A stretch of 64,000 nucleotides of DNA from DASYKT01 sp035995185 (GTDB lineage Bacteria; Acidobacteriota; Blastocatellia; Pyrinomonadales; Pyrinomonadaceae). Location of the stretch: positions 1 to 64,000 of the forward strand of contig DASYKT010000032.1 in the NCBI GenBank assembly GCA_035995185.1. The letters are read 5' to 3'. Numbering within the stretch: the stretch's first letter is position 1; each line of letters begins with the position of its first letter. Position numbers and translations under genes: made by a program. Under the pieces are notes generated by a model that saw only the letters and a list, made by a program, of their open reading frames with translations, was not told the DNA's origin and searched no databases. This document shows, piece by piece, positions 16,967-25,863 of the stretch.

Positions 16967-18277
16967 ATGAAAATAATTTACGCAGCAATTTTATTTACAC
17001 TTTTAGCATTTTCTATTAGTGCACAGGTTAAAGCGCCGACGGAGTCGGCGATGGACAGATTTTTGCGCTATGTGAAGATCGACACGCAATCGGCGGAAGA
17101 TCAGAGCACAGTCCCCAGCACGAAGAAGCAGTGCGACCTGGCGAATTTGCTGGCCAAGGAATTAAAAGACCTGGGCGTGCAAAATGTCCGGGTGAGCGAA
17201 TTTTGCATCGTCTATGGAATGGTGCCGGGAAATATGCCGGATAATTCCAAGGTGCCGACCATCGGGTTTATCGCGCACATGGACACCTCGCCGGCTGTCT
17301 CGGGCGCGAATGTGAACGCCATCATCCATAAAAATTACCAGGGCGGCGACATCGTTTTGCCGAACGATAAGACGCAGATCATCTCCGTCGAGAAAAATCC
17401 CGATCTGAAAAATCTGATCGGCGACGACATTATTACGGCGGACGGGACCACGCTGCTCGGTTCCGACGACAAATCCGGCTGTGCGGAAGTGATGACGATG
17501 ATCGACACGCTCAAGCAAAATCCGCAGCTTAAGCATGGCAATCTTGCCATCGCTTTTACGCCGGACGAAGAGGTGGGCGGCGGCGTCGACAAATTCGATA
17601 TCGAAGGCTGGGGCGCTAAGTTTGCCTACACGGTCGATGGCGAGCAGCTCGGCGATATCTCGAACGAGACCTGGTCGGCGCGCACCGCGACGGTTACCTT
17701 CCGCGGCCTGTCGACCCACCCGGGCACGGCCAAGGGAATAATGGTCAATTCGGTGTACGCGCTGGGCGATTTTCTCGGCCGCGTTCCACAGGATATGCTG
17801 CCGGAAACAACCGAAGGCCGGGTCGGTTTTATTCATCCTTATGTCGGCAATCTGGATATCGAGACCTCAACGGTCAAGATACTGGTCCGCGATTTCGACC
17901 TCAGCGGCGTCGAAGCAAAAGAAACTCTTTTGAAAAAGCTGGTGGCTGAGACTCAGAGCAAATTTCCCAAGGTAAAGATCGAATACGACAGCAAACTCGG
18001 TTACCTGAATATGAAAGAGACGCTGAAAAATTATCCGCAGCTGACCGATTATGCCATCGAGGCGGCGCGCCGCGCCGGCGTCAAAGCCGAGCTTCGCCCG
18101 ATCCGGGGCGGCACCGACGGTTCGAATCTGACCACGCGCGGGCTGCCCACGCCGAACCTTTATACCGGCGGGCACAATTTCCACGGCAAGCTGGAATTTA
18201 ATTCGCGCAAGGGCCTGGAAAAATCAACGGACACTTTGGTCCACCTGGTGCAGGTCTGGGCGGAAAAGTCGAAGTAA
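16967..18277 (+). CDS. Exported peptidase T-like tripeptidase (M20 family)
   Basis: The product is 436 aa. Residues 1-20 (MKIIYAAILFTLLAFSISAQ) form a signal peptide; the rest is a full-length PepT. Metal and catalytic motifs are intact: GFIAHMDTSP (His, Asp), LLGSDDKSG (bridging Asp), FTPDEEVGGG (general base Glu and ligand Glu) and the C-terminal GGHNFHGKLEF (His). The dimerisation domain with RGLSTHPGTAKG lies in between. It should release N-terminal residues from tripeptides. PepT is normally cytosolic, so export is notable. The ATG at 16967 has AAGGAG at 16956; the longer frame from 16916 would start inside a REP unit and is rejected. Confidence 0.9.
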   Translation: MKIIYAAILFTLLAFSISAQVKAPTESAMDRFLRYVKIDTQSAEDQSTVPSTKKQCDLANLLAKELKDLGVQNVRVSEFCIVYGMVPGNMPDNSKVPTIGFIAHMDTSPAVSGANVNAIIHKNYQGGDIVLPNDKTQIISVEKNPDLKNLIGDDIITADGTTLLGSDDKSGCAEVMTMIDTLKQNPQLKHGNLAIAFTPDEEVGGGVDKFDIEGWGAKFAYTVDGEQLGDISNETWSARTATVTFRGLSTHPGTAKGIMVNSVYALGDFLGRVPQDMLPETTEGRVGFIHPYVGNLDIETSTVKILVRDFDLSGVEAKETLLKKLVAETQSKFPKVKIEYDSKLGYLNMKETLKNYPQLTDYAIEAARRAGVKAELRPIRGGTDGSNLTTRGLPTPNLYTGGHNFHGKLEFNSRKGLEKSTDTLVHLVQVWAEKSK

Positions 18278-18315
18278 AATTTACCGGACAATTTTAATGA
18301 CGCGGGGTTGTTCTT

Positions 18316-19146
18316 TTAGAAGAATAGCCCCGTTATATTTTGCAGCCAGTGCGGCAAGAGTGACGAGACGAACACCAGGGCAATGAAGATCCAGGTGGAA
18401 AGATACTTGCGGTCTTCGGTCAGGAAAACCGCGCGGGGCGAGAGATAGAAGAGCGCAAAACAGAGCGCCACGATAACCACTCGGAAAATATAGTAACCGG
18501 CTCCTTGCGGAGCCCCGGGCGTCCGCAAGAGCCACGCCGCCACGCCGTAATACACCACCTGCCAAAGCGACATATAGGCGAACAAGCCGAAGTCCGCGAC
18601 GAATTCGGCCGCGCCGCCGTAAAGCAGGCCGCCTTTTGCCGCGCGGCTGCTCTCGGCGCTGCTGAGCCGCTTGCCCAGCCGAAAGAGCAGGTAAATTTCA
18701 CTCACCGTCAAAAACATCACCACGAAGATCAGCAGGATAGTCATCGCGCGCGACTCCACCGGAGCACCGGAAGCATCCGCTGCAAGCCAGCCAACAGCAG
18801 CCGCAAATTGTTCGATCACTACCCAGGCGCCGATCGCGGAGAGGATCATCAGCGGCGCGCTAAGGACCAGGAAGTAAGCGGAAAAATCCCCGCCCGTGCT
18901 GCGCATCCGCACCTGCAGCGGGAGCCGCTTGAGAAAGAGGCCGCCGAGACGGCCGAACAGCAGTACGCCAAGCAGCACGCCAAGCGTAATAAAGGCCGAC
19001 TGCGTATTATCGAATGAGCCGCCGAACAGGCCATCGATGCGTTCGGCAAAGACGGGAAAGAGAAAAATGTTGATGACGATCATCAGCACGTCGATGACGA
19101 TGCCTTGTTTATTGGAAGGCAGTTTGAAGTTTTTCAGGGGTTTCAT
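18316..19146 (-). CDS. Multi-pass membrane protein of unknown function
   Basis: The product is 276 aa with about six or seven hydrophobic segments, for example VIDVLMIVINIFLFPVFA, LGVLLGVLLFGRLGGLFL and YFLVLSAPLMILSAIGAWVVI. A positively charged N-terminus (MKPLKNFKLPSNK) suggests it is inside. I do not recognise the family. The GTG at 19152 is an alternative start. It converges with the PepT-like gene (39 bases apart) and follows the flavin-binding gene in the same direction by 18 bases, so it may be the last gene of that short unit. Confidence 0.65.
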   Translation of the reverse strand: MKPLKNFKLPSNKQGIVIDVLMIVINIFLFPVFAERIDGLFGGSFDNTQSAFITLGVLLGVLLFGRLGGLFLKRLPLQVRMRSTGGDFSAYFLVLSAPLMILSAIGAWVVIEQFAAAVGWLAADASGAPVESRAMTILLIFVVMFLTVSEIYLLFRLGKRLSSAESSRAAKGGLLYGGAAEFVADFGLFAYMSLWQVVYYGVAAWLLRTPGAPQGAGYYIFRVVIVALCFALFYLSPRAVFLTEDRKYLSTWIFIALVFVSSLLPHWLQNITGLFF

Positions 19147-19164
19147 CCGCACAGTTTAAATGTT

Positions 19165-19827
19165 TTAGCGACGGTAGTTTTTAACCGAAGAAGGTATTTC
19201 GATCCCGTCTTTTAATTTTGCATCGGCAATGGGTTCGCCGATCGTCATTTGCATCGGCAGCACGCCGGCCCAGACGTCGAGCTCGTAATCTTCATGGTCA
19301 TCGACCGGACCGCCGTCTCTGACCTTGGCAGACGCTTCGTCGATCGGCAGCGAAAGCACGGTGGTCGCTTTTAATTCCAGCTCGGTGGGCAGGCGGACCT
19401 CGTCCCAGCGGCCGCGGATGAAATGCTCGCTTAAGGCCAACAGCGCTTCGTTCTTTTCCTTATCGCCGGTGATGACAGTCGCTTTTCCCAGCACGACCGC
19501 CGAACGATAATTCATCGAGTGATTGAAGGCTGAGCGTGCCAGCACCAATCCGTCGAGTATGGTGACGGTGACGCAAACATCGACGCCCTCGGCGAGATCT
19601 CGCAGCATCCGGCTGGCGGACGAACCGTGGATGAGCAGCGTGTCACCGCGACGCGCATACCCCGTCGGGATCACATACGGCTGGCCGTCGACCACGAACC
19701 CGACGTGGCAGATAAAGGACGCGTCAAGCACGGCGTAGATGGATTCGCGATCGTAAAGGCCGCGTTTGGGAATGCGGCGCACGCGCGTCCGATCGGTCTG
19801 TTTGATTTCGTCAATCTTCGGGGCCAT
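19165..19827 (-). CDS. Pyridoxamine 5'-phosphate oxidase-like flavin-binding protein
   Basis: The product is 220 aa. The fold is indicated by RIPKRGLYDRESIYAVLDAS at the N-terminus, HVGFVVDGQPYVIPTGYARR and LIHGSSASRMLRDL (flavin phosphate binding), then VLARSAFNHSMNYRSAVVLG. This pattern is that of the NimA/'Pyridox_ox_2' group, split-barrel FMN proteins that reduce small molecules or only bind flavin. The substrate is not known. It follows the DinB gene by 2 bases in the same direction, so the two are co-transcribed. Confidence 0.85.
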   Translation of the reverse strand: MAPKIDEIKQTDRTRVRRIPKRGLYDRESIYAVLDASFICHVGFVVDGQPYVIPTGYARRGDTLLIHGSSASRMLRDLAEGVDVCVTVTILDGLVLARSAFNHSMNYRSAVVLGKATVITGDKEKNEALLALSEHFIRGRWDEVRLPTELELKATTVLSLPIDEASAKVRDGGPVDDHEDYELDVWAGVLPMQMTIGEPIADAKLKDGIEIPSSVKNYRR

Positions 19828-19829
19828 CG

Positions 19830-20354
19830 TTAGGAATTCAAGATCGGAAGATACCGTTCCTCTACGATCTTCAAGTGATGCAGCTGGTGGCCGAGCGTGG
19901 TAAATCCGACCGCGCCCACCGTGAGTTCGGCAGTGCGCGTTTTACCCAGGATCTTTAACGTTTCCTCGTCAAAACCGTCAAAGAGATATTTCGTTCCGGC
20001 GCGGAGGGTCTTTAATTCATCAATTATCGCAGCGACACTTCTTTCATTTGCGCGCGAATTTGCGGCCATATCGTTTTCTTCGATGCCCTGGGGCGGGTCG
20101 CCGACATTGCGGGCAAAAAGCAGCGCGCGGTAGCTGAAGATCCGTTCCCAGTCCAGAATGTGCTGCAGCAATTCCTGCACGGTCCATTTGCCCTCGGCAT
20201 AAGGCTTGTTTTCCAGACGCGTCAAAGCGTCGATGTCCAGGGCGTTAAGCTGGGCAAGGCTGTCGTCAAAGGCCTGTGACAGATCGACGTCCGCCACCAA
20301 ATTGATATACCGGTCGTAATATTCCGGCATCGGATTTATTTCTGATCTTTTCAT
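19830..20354 (-). CDS. DinB-family four-helix protein
   Basis: The product is 174 aa. The DinB metal triad is visible: His in LLQHILDWE, and His in GHQLHHLKIVEERY near the C-terminus. Trp-containing KWTVQELLQH is the usual helix 2. Such proteins are metal-binding four-helix bundles, several of which are thiol-dependent transferases. It is the first gene of a unit with the flavin-binding protein and perhaps the membrane protein. Another DinB protein is encoded at 41875. Confidence 0.85.
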   Translation of the reverse strand: MKRSEINPMPEYYDRYINLVADVDLSQAFDDSLAQLNALDIDALTRLENKPYAEGKWTVQELLQHILDWERIFSYRALLFARNVGDPPQGIEENDMAANSRANERSVAAIIDELKTLRAGTKYLFDGFDEETLKILGKTRTAELTVGAVGFTTLGHQLHHLKIVEERYLPILNS

Positions 20355-20463
20355 ATATTTACTATGATTTTCGGTGTCAAAATAATTATAGAGCGATTTT
20401 AACGTTAGTTAAAGGGTGCAGAGTTCGGACACCCTATCCTTAAAGATTCAAGTAAAGTAACGG

Positions 20464-20580
20464 GTCAGAACCGGGAGCCGTAGCGACCGGGATGCGGGCT
20501 ATGCCCGATGTCACGCTATTTAGACACCCTTTCGAGCGCATCGCGCTTATTACCCGGTCGCTACGGCTCCCGGTTCTGAC
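20464..20580. repeat. Composite REP element (BIME-like) upstream of the RidA gene
   Basis: A perfect 28-bp inverted repeat (20464-20491 and 20553-20580) flanks a 61-bp centre that itself holds small hairpins (GCGGGC/GCCC and GCGCATCGCGC). The outer ends read GTCAGAAC, the same end motif as the REP-like elements at 337 and 46778. It ends 26 bases before the RidA start codon, so it must lie in that gene's promoter or leader. Confidence 0.85.
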
Positions 20581-20606
20581 CTCATTTCTGTTAAAATGTC
20601 AGCCAC

Positions 20607-21029
20607 ATGAGCGACGAAAATATAATTAATTCTTCTAAAGCGCCGGAGCCGGTCGGGCTTTACCCGCACGCGCGGCGGGTGGGAAACCTGCTGTTTCTTT
20701 CCGGCGTCGGCCCGCGCGAACGCGGCTCGAAAAAGATACCCGGCGTGGAACTGGACGACGCGGGAAATATCGTTTCCTATGACATCGAAACGCAATGCCG
20801 GTCCGTTTTTCAGAATGTCAGGTATATTCTGGAAGATGCGGGTTCGGGCTGGGATAAGATCGTCGACGTTACGGTTTTTCTGACCAACATGAAGGACGAT
20901 TTTGCGGCCTATAACAAACTCTACGCGGAATATTTTGCCGATAACCAGCCCTGCCGCACGACCATCGAGATCAGCAGTTTGCCGACGCCGATCGCCATCG
21001 AATTGAAGGTGATCGCCACGATAGGTTGA
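20607..21029 (+). CDS. RidA-family protein, probable 2-aminomuconate deaminase
   Basis: The product is 140 aa. It has the RidA/YjgF fold: GNLLFLSGVGPRERGSKKIP, then QCRSVFQNVRYILEDAGSGW and VTVFLTNMKDDFAAYNKLYAEYF, ending with RTTIEISSLPTPIAIELKVIA. The SGVGPR variant is that of the 2-aminomuconate deaminases of nitrobenzoate and tryptophan catabolism. It would convert 2-aminomuconate to 4-oxalocrotonate plus ammonia, directly after the dehydrogenase at 14714. General imine deaminase activity cannot be excluded, but other pathway genes nearby make the specific role likely. Confidence 0.8.
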   Translation: MSDENIINSSKAPEPVGLYPHARRVGNLLFLSGVGPRERGSKKIPGVELDDAGNIVSYDIETQCRSVFQNVRYILEDAGSGWDKIVDVTVFLTNMKDDFAAYNKLYAEYFADNQPCRTTIEISSLPTPIAIELKVIATIG

Positions 21030-21049
21030 AAGTTCTGAGTTCGTTATTA

Positions 21050-21118
21050 GCCACTAATTACACAAATAACACAAATTAAAAAACATTCTTCATTCGTGTT
21101 ATTTGAGACATTCGTGGC
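21050..21118. repeat. Inverted-repeat element, ACACGAAT family
   Basis: The left arm GCCACTAATTACACAAATAA and a right arm ending ATTCGTGGC form an imperfect hairpin of about 69 bases. It is the same family as at 2447. It separates the RidA gene from the acetyltransferase gene. Confidence 0.7.
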
Positions 21119-21148
21119 TGTATCCGTGACTTTATAGTGAAGCTTAAA

Positions 21149-21718
21149 ATGTCTTTTACTTTGAGAAAAGCCGGGATCGGCGATCGGGAAGAGATCGCCG
21201 GTTTAATAGCCGCCTCGGTCAAAGGATTGAGCGCGGGTGATTATAACGAACGCCAGATCGAACTTTCGGTCCGCTCGGTCTTTGGCGTCGATACGGAACT
21301 GATAACGGACGGGACCTATTTCGTGGCGGTTGCAGATGGTTCTGATGGTGCAGATGGTTCAAATGACGGCGAGATCGTCGGGTGCGGCGGCTGGAGCAAG
21401 CGAAAAACTCTCTACGGCGCCAGCCATTATGACGAAAGCCGCGATTCTGTGGAACTCGACCCGGCGACCGAACCGGCCAGGATACGCGCGTTTTTTATCC
21501 ATCCGAATTGGGCGCGAAAGGGAATCGGAACGGCGATTCTCGATGCCTGTGAAGACGAAGCCCGCGCGCATGGTTTTACCAGCGCGGAAATGATGGCTAC
21601 GCTGCCGGGAGTTAAGCTTTATGCCGTGCGGGGATATGCCGGTGATGAAAAAGTGGGCGTTCCGGTCGGCGATGGAGTCGAGATCGAATGTATCAGAATG
21701 AAAAAGGACCTGGCCTAA
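21149..21718 (+). CDS. GNAT-family N-acetyltransferase
   Basis: The product is 189 aa. GNAT motifs are clear: LRKAGIGDREEIAGLIAAS at the N-terminus, the acetyl-CoA loop motif A (RAFFIHPNWARKGIGTAILD, with R/K-x-G-I-G) and motif B (AEMMATLPGVKLYAVRGYAG). ATG 21149 is chosen over the GTG at 21137. Between beta-strands lies an unusual low-complexity loop (ADGSDGADGSNDG, about residues 60-73) encoded by a repeated 11-base word, GCAGATGGTTC. The substrate is unknown, and the gene is probably unrelated to the kynurenine route. Confidence 0.82.
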   Translation: MSFTLRKAGIGDREEIAGLIAASVKGLSAGDYNERQIELSVRSVFGVDTELITDGTYFVAVADGSDGADGSNDGEIVGCGGWSKRKTLYGASHYDESRDSVELDPATEPARIRAFFIHPNWARKGIGTAILDACEDEARAHGFTSAEMMATLPGVKLYAVRGYAGDEKVGVPVGDGVEIECIRMKKDLA

Positions 21719-21826
21719 GGGCTATGCGGATATTTTTGACGATCGTGTAATATTTCCCCTCGTCACGTCATATAAAAATATATAAAACGAAAGTCAAAAT
21801 AAATACACGGCAGGAGATGCGCCCAG

Positions 21827-23032
21827 ATGAATCGCGACAGAAGGAATTTTCTCAAATATTCGGCATTATTTTCCCTGACCGCTCTTTTGGACCCGGCCAA
21901 AGTTTTTCCTTTTTCCGAAGCCGGAAATGAGCTGCGGATGCTCGTTTTGGGAGATTCGATCATGTGGGGGCAAGGGCTCGCCGACGACCGGAAGTTTTAT
22001 TACTTTATCGAAAAATGGCTCGGGCAGCAGACCCAAAGAAAGGTTACTAACCGCGTTGAAGCCCATTCGGGAGCGACCATAGCTATCCCCGATAATATCG
22101 AAAAATATCCGCGCGACCGGGTCCAGGCCTACAATCAGGAAATAAATATCAGCACGCCAACGGTCGATCAGCAGGTAAGAAATTCCCGCAGATACTATAT
22201 CGAGAAGGGGATCGACCCCGGAGAAGTGGAATTGATATTGATCAACGGCGGCCTTAACGATCTGTCGATCGGCAAATTATTGAACCCGCTGACAAAAGAA
22301 ACCTGGATCAATTCGGAATCGAGAAATGCGATCGCCCGAAATATGCTAAAGCTGCTGGAAGACACCTGCGCGGCCTTTCCTAAAGCCAGGGTAATGGTGG
22401 TGGGATATTATCCGCTGGTTTCCCTTGGCACCGACCCGGAGGATCTTTGCCGGCTGATGAGAGACGTGCTGGGGTTGACATTGTTTGGAAAATTCATCAA
22501 ATGGCTGTTAAAACTTTTGTGGATCAGAGGTAAATGGGAGAACGTCTGTTCCACGGAAAAAGTCCAGGCGAAGTTAAGAGAGCTGGTCGTCGAGCTAAGC
22601 TGTCAATCGGATGCGTGGTGCAGGGAATCGGACCTTTTTACGCAGGCCGCGGTGGACTCAGTGAATAAAACTCATCCCATTCAGGCGGCGAACGGAGCGG
22701 GGCCCCGGGCGGCTTTTGTGAAAGCGCCTTTTGCCATTGAAAATTCCTATGGAGCGTCAAACACATTTCTTTGGAGACTGCTGCCGGGAACCGGGATCGA
22801 TCAGCTGTTGAAAACCGACGATCAGCTTTTCGGCGTTCGCCGGGAATATTGTGACTGCCCGACGGTCAAGCTTGCCTTTATTCACAATCAGGCCTGCCGG
22901 GTGGCCGGAACAGGGCATCCGAATTTGCTGGGCGCAAAAGCCTATGGCGATGCGATCCAGGCGGAACTGGAAAGACTGATGGCTTCGGCCGGGTGGCTGG
23001 GCGAACTCAAAGCGGCGAGCGCGTTCAGGTGA
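21827..23032 (+). CDS. Exported SGNH/GDSL-type hydrolase
   Basis: The product is 401 aa. The N-terminus MNRDRRNFLKYSALFSLTAL is a twin-arginine-type signal. SGNH blocks are visible: GDSIMWGQGL (nucleophile Ser, block I), the Gly of HSGATI, NGGLNDLS (block III Asn), and GTGHPNLLGAKAY (catalytic His, block V). These enzymes hydrolyse esters of lipids or carbohydrates. A Cys-rich middle part (CSTEKVQ, CQSDAWC, CDCP) suggests disulfides and fits export. The specific substrate is unknown. Confidence 0.82.
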   Translation: MNRDRRNFLKYSALFSLTALLDPAKVFPFSEAGNELRMLVLGDSIMWGQGLADDRKFYYFIEKWLGQQTQRKVTNRVEAHSGATIAIPDNIEKYPRDRVQAYNQEINISTPTVDQQVRNSRRYYIEKGIDPGEVELILINGGLNDLSIGKLLNPLTKETWINSESRNAIARNMLKLLEDTCAAFPKARVMVVGYYPLVSLGTDPEDLCRLMRDVLGLTLFGKFIKWLLKLLWIRGKWENVCSTEKVQAKLRELVVELSCQSDAWCRESDLFTQAAVDSVNKTHPIQAANGAGPRAAFVKAPFAIENSYGASNTFLWRLLPGTGIDQLLKTDDQLFGVRREYCDCPTVKLAFIHNQACRVAGTGHPNLLGAKAYGDAIQAELERLMASAGWLGELKAASAFR

Positions 23033-23068
23033 ATTGAGCCCTGCGCTCTTTCGCATTAGTATATACAT

Positions 23069-23584
23069 ATGCCTATTCGCAGACCGTTTAATTTCATGCA
23101 ATGGATCGAGGAGCATCGCCATCTGCTCAAGCCGCCGGTGGGGAACCAGTGCGTTTATGACGCCGACGATTTTATCGTGATGGTCGTGGGCGGGCCGAAC
23201 TCGCGCAAGGATTATCACTGGGACGAAGGCGAGGAATTTTTCTATCAGCTCGAAGGCGACATTACGGTAAAGGTCCAGGAAGACGGCCAAGCCGTCGATG
23301 TGCCGATCAAACAGGGCGAGATGTTTTTGCTGCCGCCGCGCGTGCCGCACAACCCCGTGCGCGGTGCCAACACCATCGGAATGGTCATCGAGCGCAAACG
23401 CCGTGACGGCGAAAAAGACGGGCTGCTCTGGTTTTGCGAAAACTGCAACAACAAGCTGTACGAGGAATATTTCGAACTGGAAGATATCACCACGCAATTT
23501 CAGGGCGTATTCAAACGTTTTTATGAGGACGAAGATTTGCGCACCTGTAAAAATTGCGGCGCGGTGATGCAGCCGCCTGCATAA
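23069..23584 (+). CDS. nbaC: 3-hydroxyanthranilate 3,4-dioxygenase
   Basis: The product is 171 aa, the length of the bacterial enzyme. It has the cupin iron ligands in YHWDEGEEFFYQ (His, Glu) and PHNPVRG (His). The C-terminal rubredoxin-like metal site of bacterial forms is present as two CxxC pairs (CENC and CKNC). It opens the ring of 3-hydroxyanthranilate to 2-amino-3-carboxymuconate semialdehyde. That product feeds the decarboxylase at 30132, and the substrate comes from the kynureninase at 32007. It begins 36 bases after the SGNH hydrolase stop. Confidence 0.95.
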   Translation: MPIRRPFNFMQWIEEHRHLLKPPVGNQCVYDADDFIVMVVGGPNSRKDYHWDEGEEFFYQLEGDITVKVQEDGQAVDVPIKQGEMFLLPPRVPHNPVRGANTIGMVIERKRRDGEKDGLLWFCENCNNKLYEEYFELEDITTQFQGVFKRFYEDEDLRTCKNCGAVMQPPA

Positions 23585-23846
23585 AGTTCCCGGTCTTGCC
23601 TGCCGGTTGCCGTAACTATTCGGAATAGATGATAAATGATAGATCGGAGATAATAGATCAAATCTCTCAATTAACAGCTTCACCGCACCTTTAGGACATC
23701 ATCGCCTGCCGAGTTATCTTGCGCCGTTACCGAATTAATTGTATTATCGCGTAGCAATTCTTATTGTTATCCTATCGCTCATAAAAATGGTTATGTTCGG
23801 GTGAGGTATGTTTGCTTCGCCGCACTGCGCCTGTCGAATTTTCTAA

Positions 23847-24854
23847 ATGAAAAAGCTGAGTTTATTAAAATTGTTAGTGGTCGCGGCTTTCATCACAGGC
23901 ATATCGCTGTCGGTGCTTTTTTTTAGCGGCGTGCGAACGGAACTGTTAGTAGCCGGAAGTTTATTGATATTGACCGTCATTCTTTGGTACGGAATAAAAT
24001 GGATGCTGTCACCGCAAACTTTTGCGGAGAAAAAAGATTTCCTCGATCTATTTGTAAAGATCTGCGGCGGGGCGGCCGTGATACTCAGCCTTGTTTTTAC
24101 CTGGCAAGGCATCAAAAATACTCAGGAGGCCGCGCAGCGGTCGCAGGACGCCAGCGCGCAAAATTTGCAGATCGCGGCGGAAACGCTGGAAGCCAACCGG
24201 AAACACCAGTTGGCGGAACGCTACGGCAAGGCGATCGAGCAGATATCCAGTGAAAATCTTAATAGCCGGGTCGGGGCAATATACGGCCTCGGAGAGATCG
24301 CAAAAAATCTGCCTGATGAGTATCACTGGCCGGTAATGCAGGTCCTGACGTCGTTCATCAGATTTAACGCGCCCTGGAAAAAAGGGGAAAAGGTGAATGA
24401 GGAAAACGGGCTCCGCCGCGACATTCAATCGGTCTTTAACGTGATCGCCACGCGGGTAAAGACCTACCTGAACGGTGAAGGCGACCAGGACGAAAGACTT
24501 AGCTTTTTTAAGACCAATCTGAGCGGGCTCAGCGTCATCGGAAAAAACAATCATCTTGAAGGGGTATCCTTCAGATACGCAAATCTTACGAACGCCAATT
24601 TTCGAGACAGCCATCTTGAGCATGCTTTAATGACCAATGCCATTTTGATAAAGGTGAATTTTCACGGAACGAGCCTGGATGGCGTGGATTTTTCCGACGC
24701 GGATATCACAGACGCGGATTTTACCGGAACCAGCGGGCTGACGCCGGAACAGCTGATCCTGGCGCTCAATTGGGAGAAAGCGAAATTACCGGACGATCTG
24801 AGAGATGCGATAACCGAAATCATAAAGGAAGCGGATAGTAATGAAGACAACTAA
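23847..24854 (+). CDS. Membrane protein with pentapeptide repeats
   Basis: The product is 335 aa. Three hydrophobic segments lie at the N-terminus (about 9-28, 33-50 and 70-87). A helical linker follows (QEAAQRSQDASAQNLQIAAE ... KAIEQISSENLNSRVGAIYG). C-terminal pentapeptide repeats lie at about 235-305 (VSFRYANLTNANFRDSHLEHAL, VDFSDADITDADFTG). This architecture is common in bacteria, but its role is unknown; the repeats form a right-handed beta-helix for protein contacts. It overlaps the next gene by 14 bases, so the two are probably translated together. Confidence 0.82.
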   Translation: MKKLSLLKLLVVAAFITGISLSVLFFSGVRTELLVAGSLLILTVILWYGIKWMLSPQTFAEKKDFLDLFVKICGGAAVILSLVFTWQGIKNTQEAAQRSQDASAQNLQIAAETLEANRKHQLAERYGKAIEQISSENLNSRVGAIYGLGEIAKNLPDEYHWPVMQVLTSFIRFNAPWKKGEKVNEENGLRRDIQSVFNVIATRVKTYLNGEGDQDERLSFFKTNLSGLSVIGKNNHLEGVSFRYANLTNANFRDSHLEHALMTNAILIKVNFHGTSLDGVDFSDADITDADFTGTSGLTPEQLILALNWEKAKLPDDLRDAITEIIKEADSNEDN

Positions 24855-25296
24855 TATAAAAGCACTTATCTCACTTATCCTGATCTTTACCTTTTACACT
24901 TGTTCTGCCGGCGAGGCTTTGCCATTTACTGAGAACTTTTTTGCCGATGACCCGGAAATAGAACAGGACAAGGCGAAGCTGATCGATTGCTATACCTATC
25001 GCAGCGCGGACGATGAAGAAGCCAGGCTTGATAACATGGTCGTTAAGCTGAACGCTTCGATGAATGCCAAAGGTTATATAATCCGCTATCGCGGGAAAAA
25101 GACCACGCTGGGACAATTTCGCGCGCGCCGCACGCGCCTGTCCCAATGGCTGTTCGATATTAGAAAAATAGGCCGCGACAGGGTAACGATCGTAAGCGGG
25201 GGCGAGCGAACCAAGGACACGACCGAACTTTGGATCGTTCCCGCCGGCGCCGACGCGCCTTCTTCTTCCTCTGAGTCCAGGTGCCGTACGTCCTGA
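24841..25296 (+). CDS. Small secreted protein of an acidobacterial-type family
   Basis: The product is 151 aa with a signal peptide (TNIKALISLILIFTFYTCSAG), possibly a lipoprotein given the Cys. The mature part has DEEARLDNMVVKLNASMNAK and GYIIRYRGKK, then RARRTRLSQWLFDIRKIGRD and VTIVSGGERTKDTTELWIVP. This arrangement resembles a periplasmic OmpA-like fold that I associate with many acidobacterial secreted proteins. The function is not known. It overlaps the pentapeptide gene by 14 bases. Confidence 0.65.
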   Translation: MKTTNIKALISLILIFTFYTCSAGEALPFTENFFADDPEIEQDKAKLIDCYTYRSADDEEARLDNMVVKLNASMNAKGYIIRYRGKKTTLGQFRARRTRLSQWLFDIRKIGRDRVTIVSGGERTKDTTELWIVPAGADAPSSSSESRCRTS

Positions 25297-25432
25297 CCCT
25301 GGTTCAAATTTTATTTAGTTAGCCGGCTTTTAAAAAGGCTGCGGACCGCCCGCACAGCCCTGGGATTTGTGTGTCCGCCTTATGTTAGGTATAACTACAT
25401 AAAAGGACATTACACAAAAAGGGCAGATCAAG

Positions 25433-25834
25433 ATGGAAAATGTGAGTATAAATGCGGCGTTTGAAGTAACGGGCTGGGAGCCGGAAGTGTATGACGAGAG
25501 CGTCGAGAAGGTAAAGCTTTCACGCGTGACGATAAAGAAAAGATTTGAAGGCGAATTGAACGGCGACAGCATCGCGCAAGGGCTCTTTACCGAAGCCGCC
25601 GACGGCTCAGCCGGTTATGTGGCGCTCGAGCGAGTGACGGGAAGTGCCCACGGCCGCGAAGGCACTTTTGTCATGCAGCACGGCGGTGTGCTGAACAAAG
25701 GCAAGGTCCTGCACCAGTACGGCGACATTGTGCCCGATACGGGGACCGGCGGGTTTGCCGGCGCTACCGGGCGGGTCCTGTTCACGCACGACGAAAACGG
25801 GGCGTTTGTCAGGTTCGATCTTGAATTTGAATAG
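25433..25834 (+). CDS. DUF3224-like protein
   Basis: The product is 133 aa. The pattern AGYVALERVTGSAHGREGTF, VMQHGG and VPDTGTGGFAGATGRV is that of DUF3224 proteins, small beta-barrels of unknown (possibly stress-linked) function. It has no signal peptide, so it is cytosolic. A following unit of small proteins continues on the same strand. Confidence 0.82.
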   Translation: MENVSINAAFEVTGWEPEVYDESVEKVKLSRVTIKKRFEGELNGDSIAQGLFTEAADGSAGYVALERVTGSAHGREGTFVMQHGGVLNKGKVLHQYGDIVPDTGTGGFAGATGRVLFTHDENGAFVRFDLEFE

Positions 25835-25863
25835 GCCCGATCTTCTTTATGGGAAATTAATTT

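Noticed and set aside
22757..23683. A 308-codon minus-strand frame over the dioxygenase
   Set aside because: It lies antisense to the dioxygenase with its two CxxC pairs, which is a certain gene. The minus frame has no domain.
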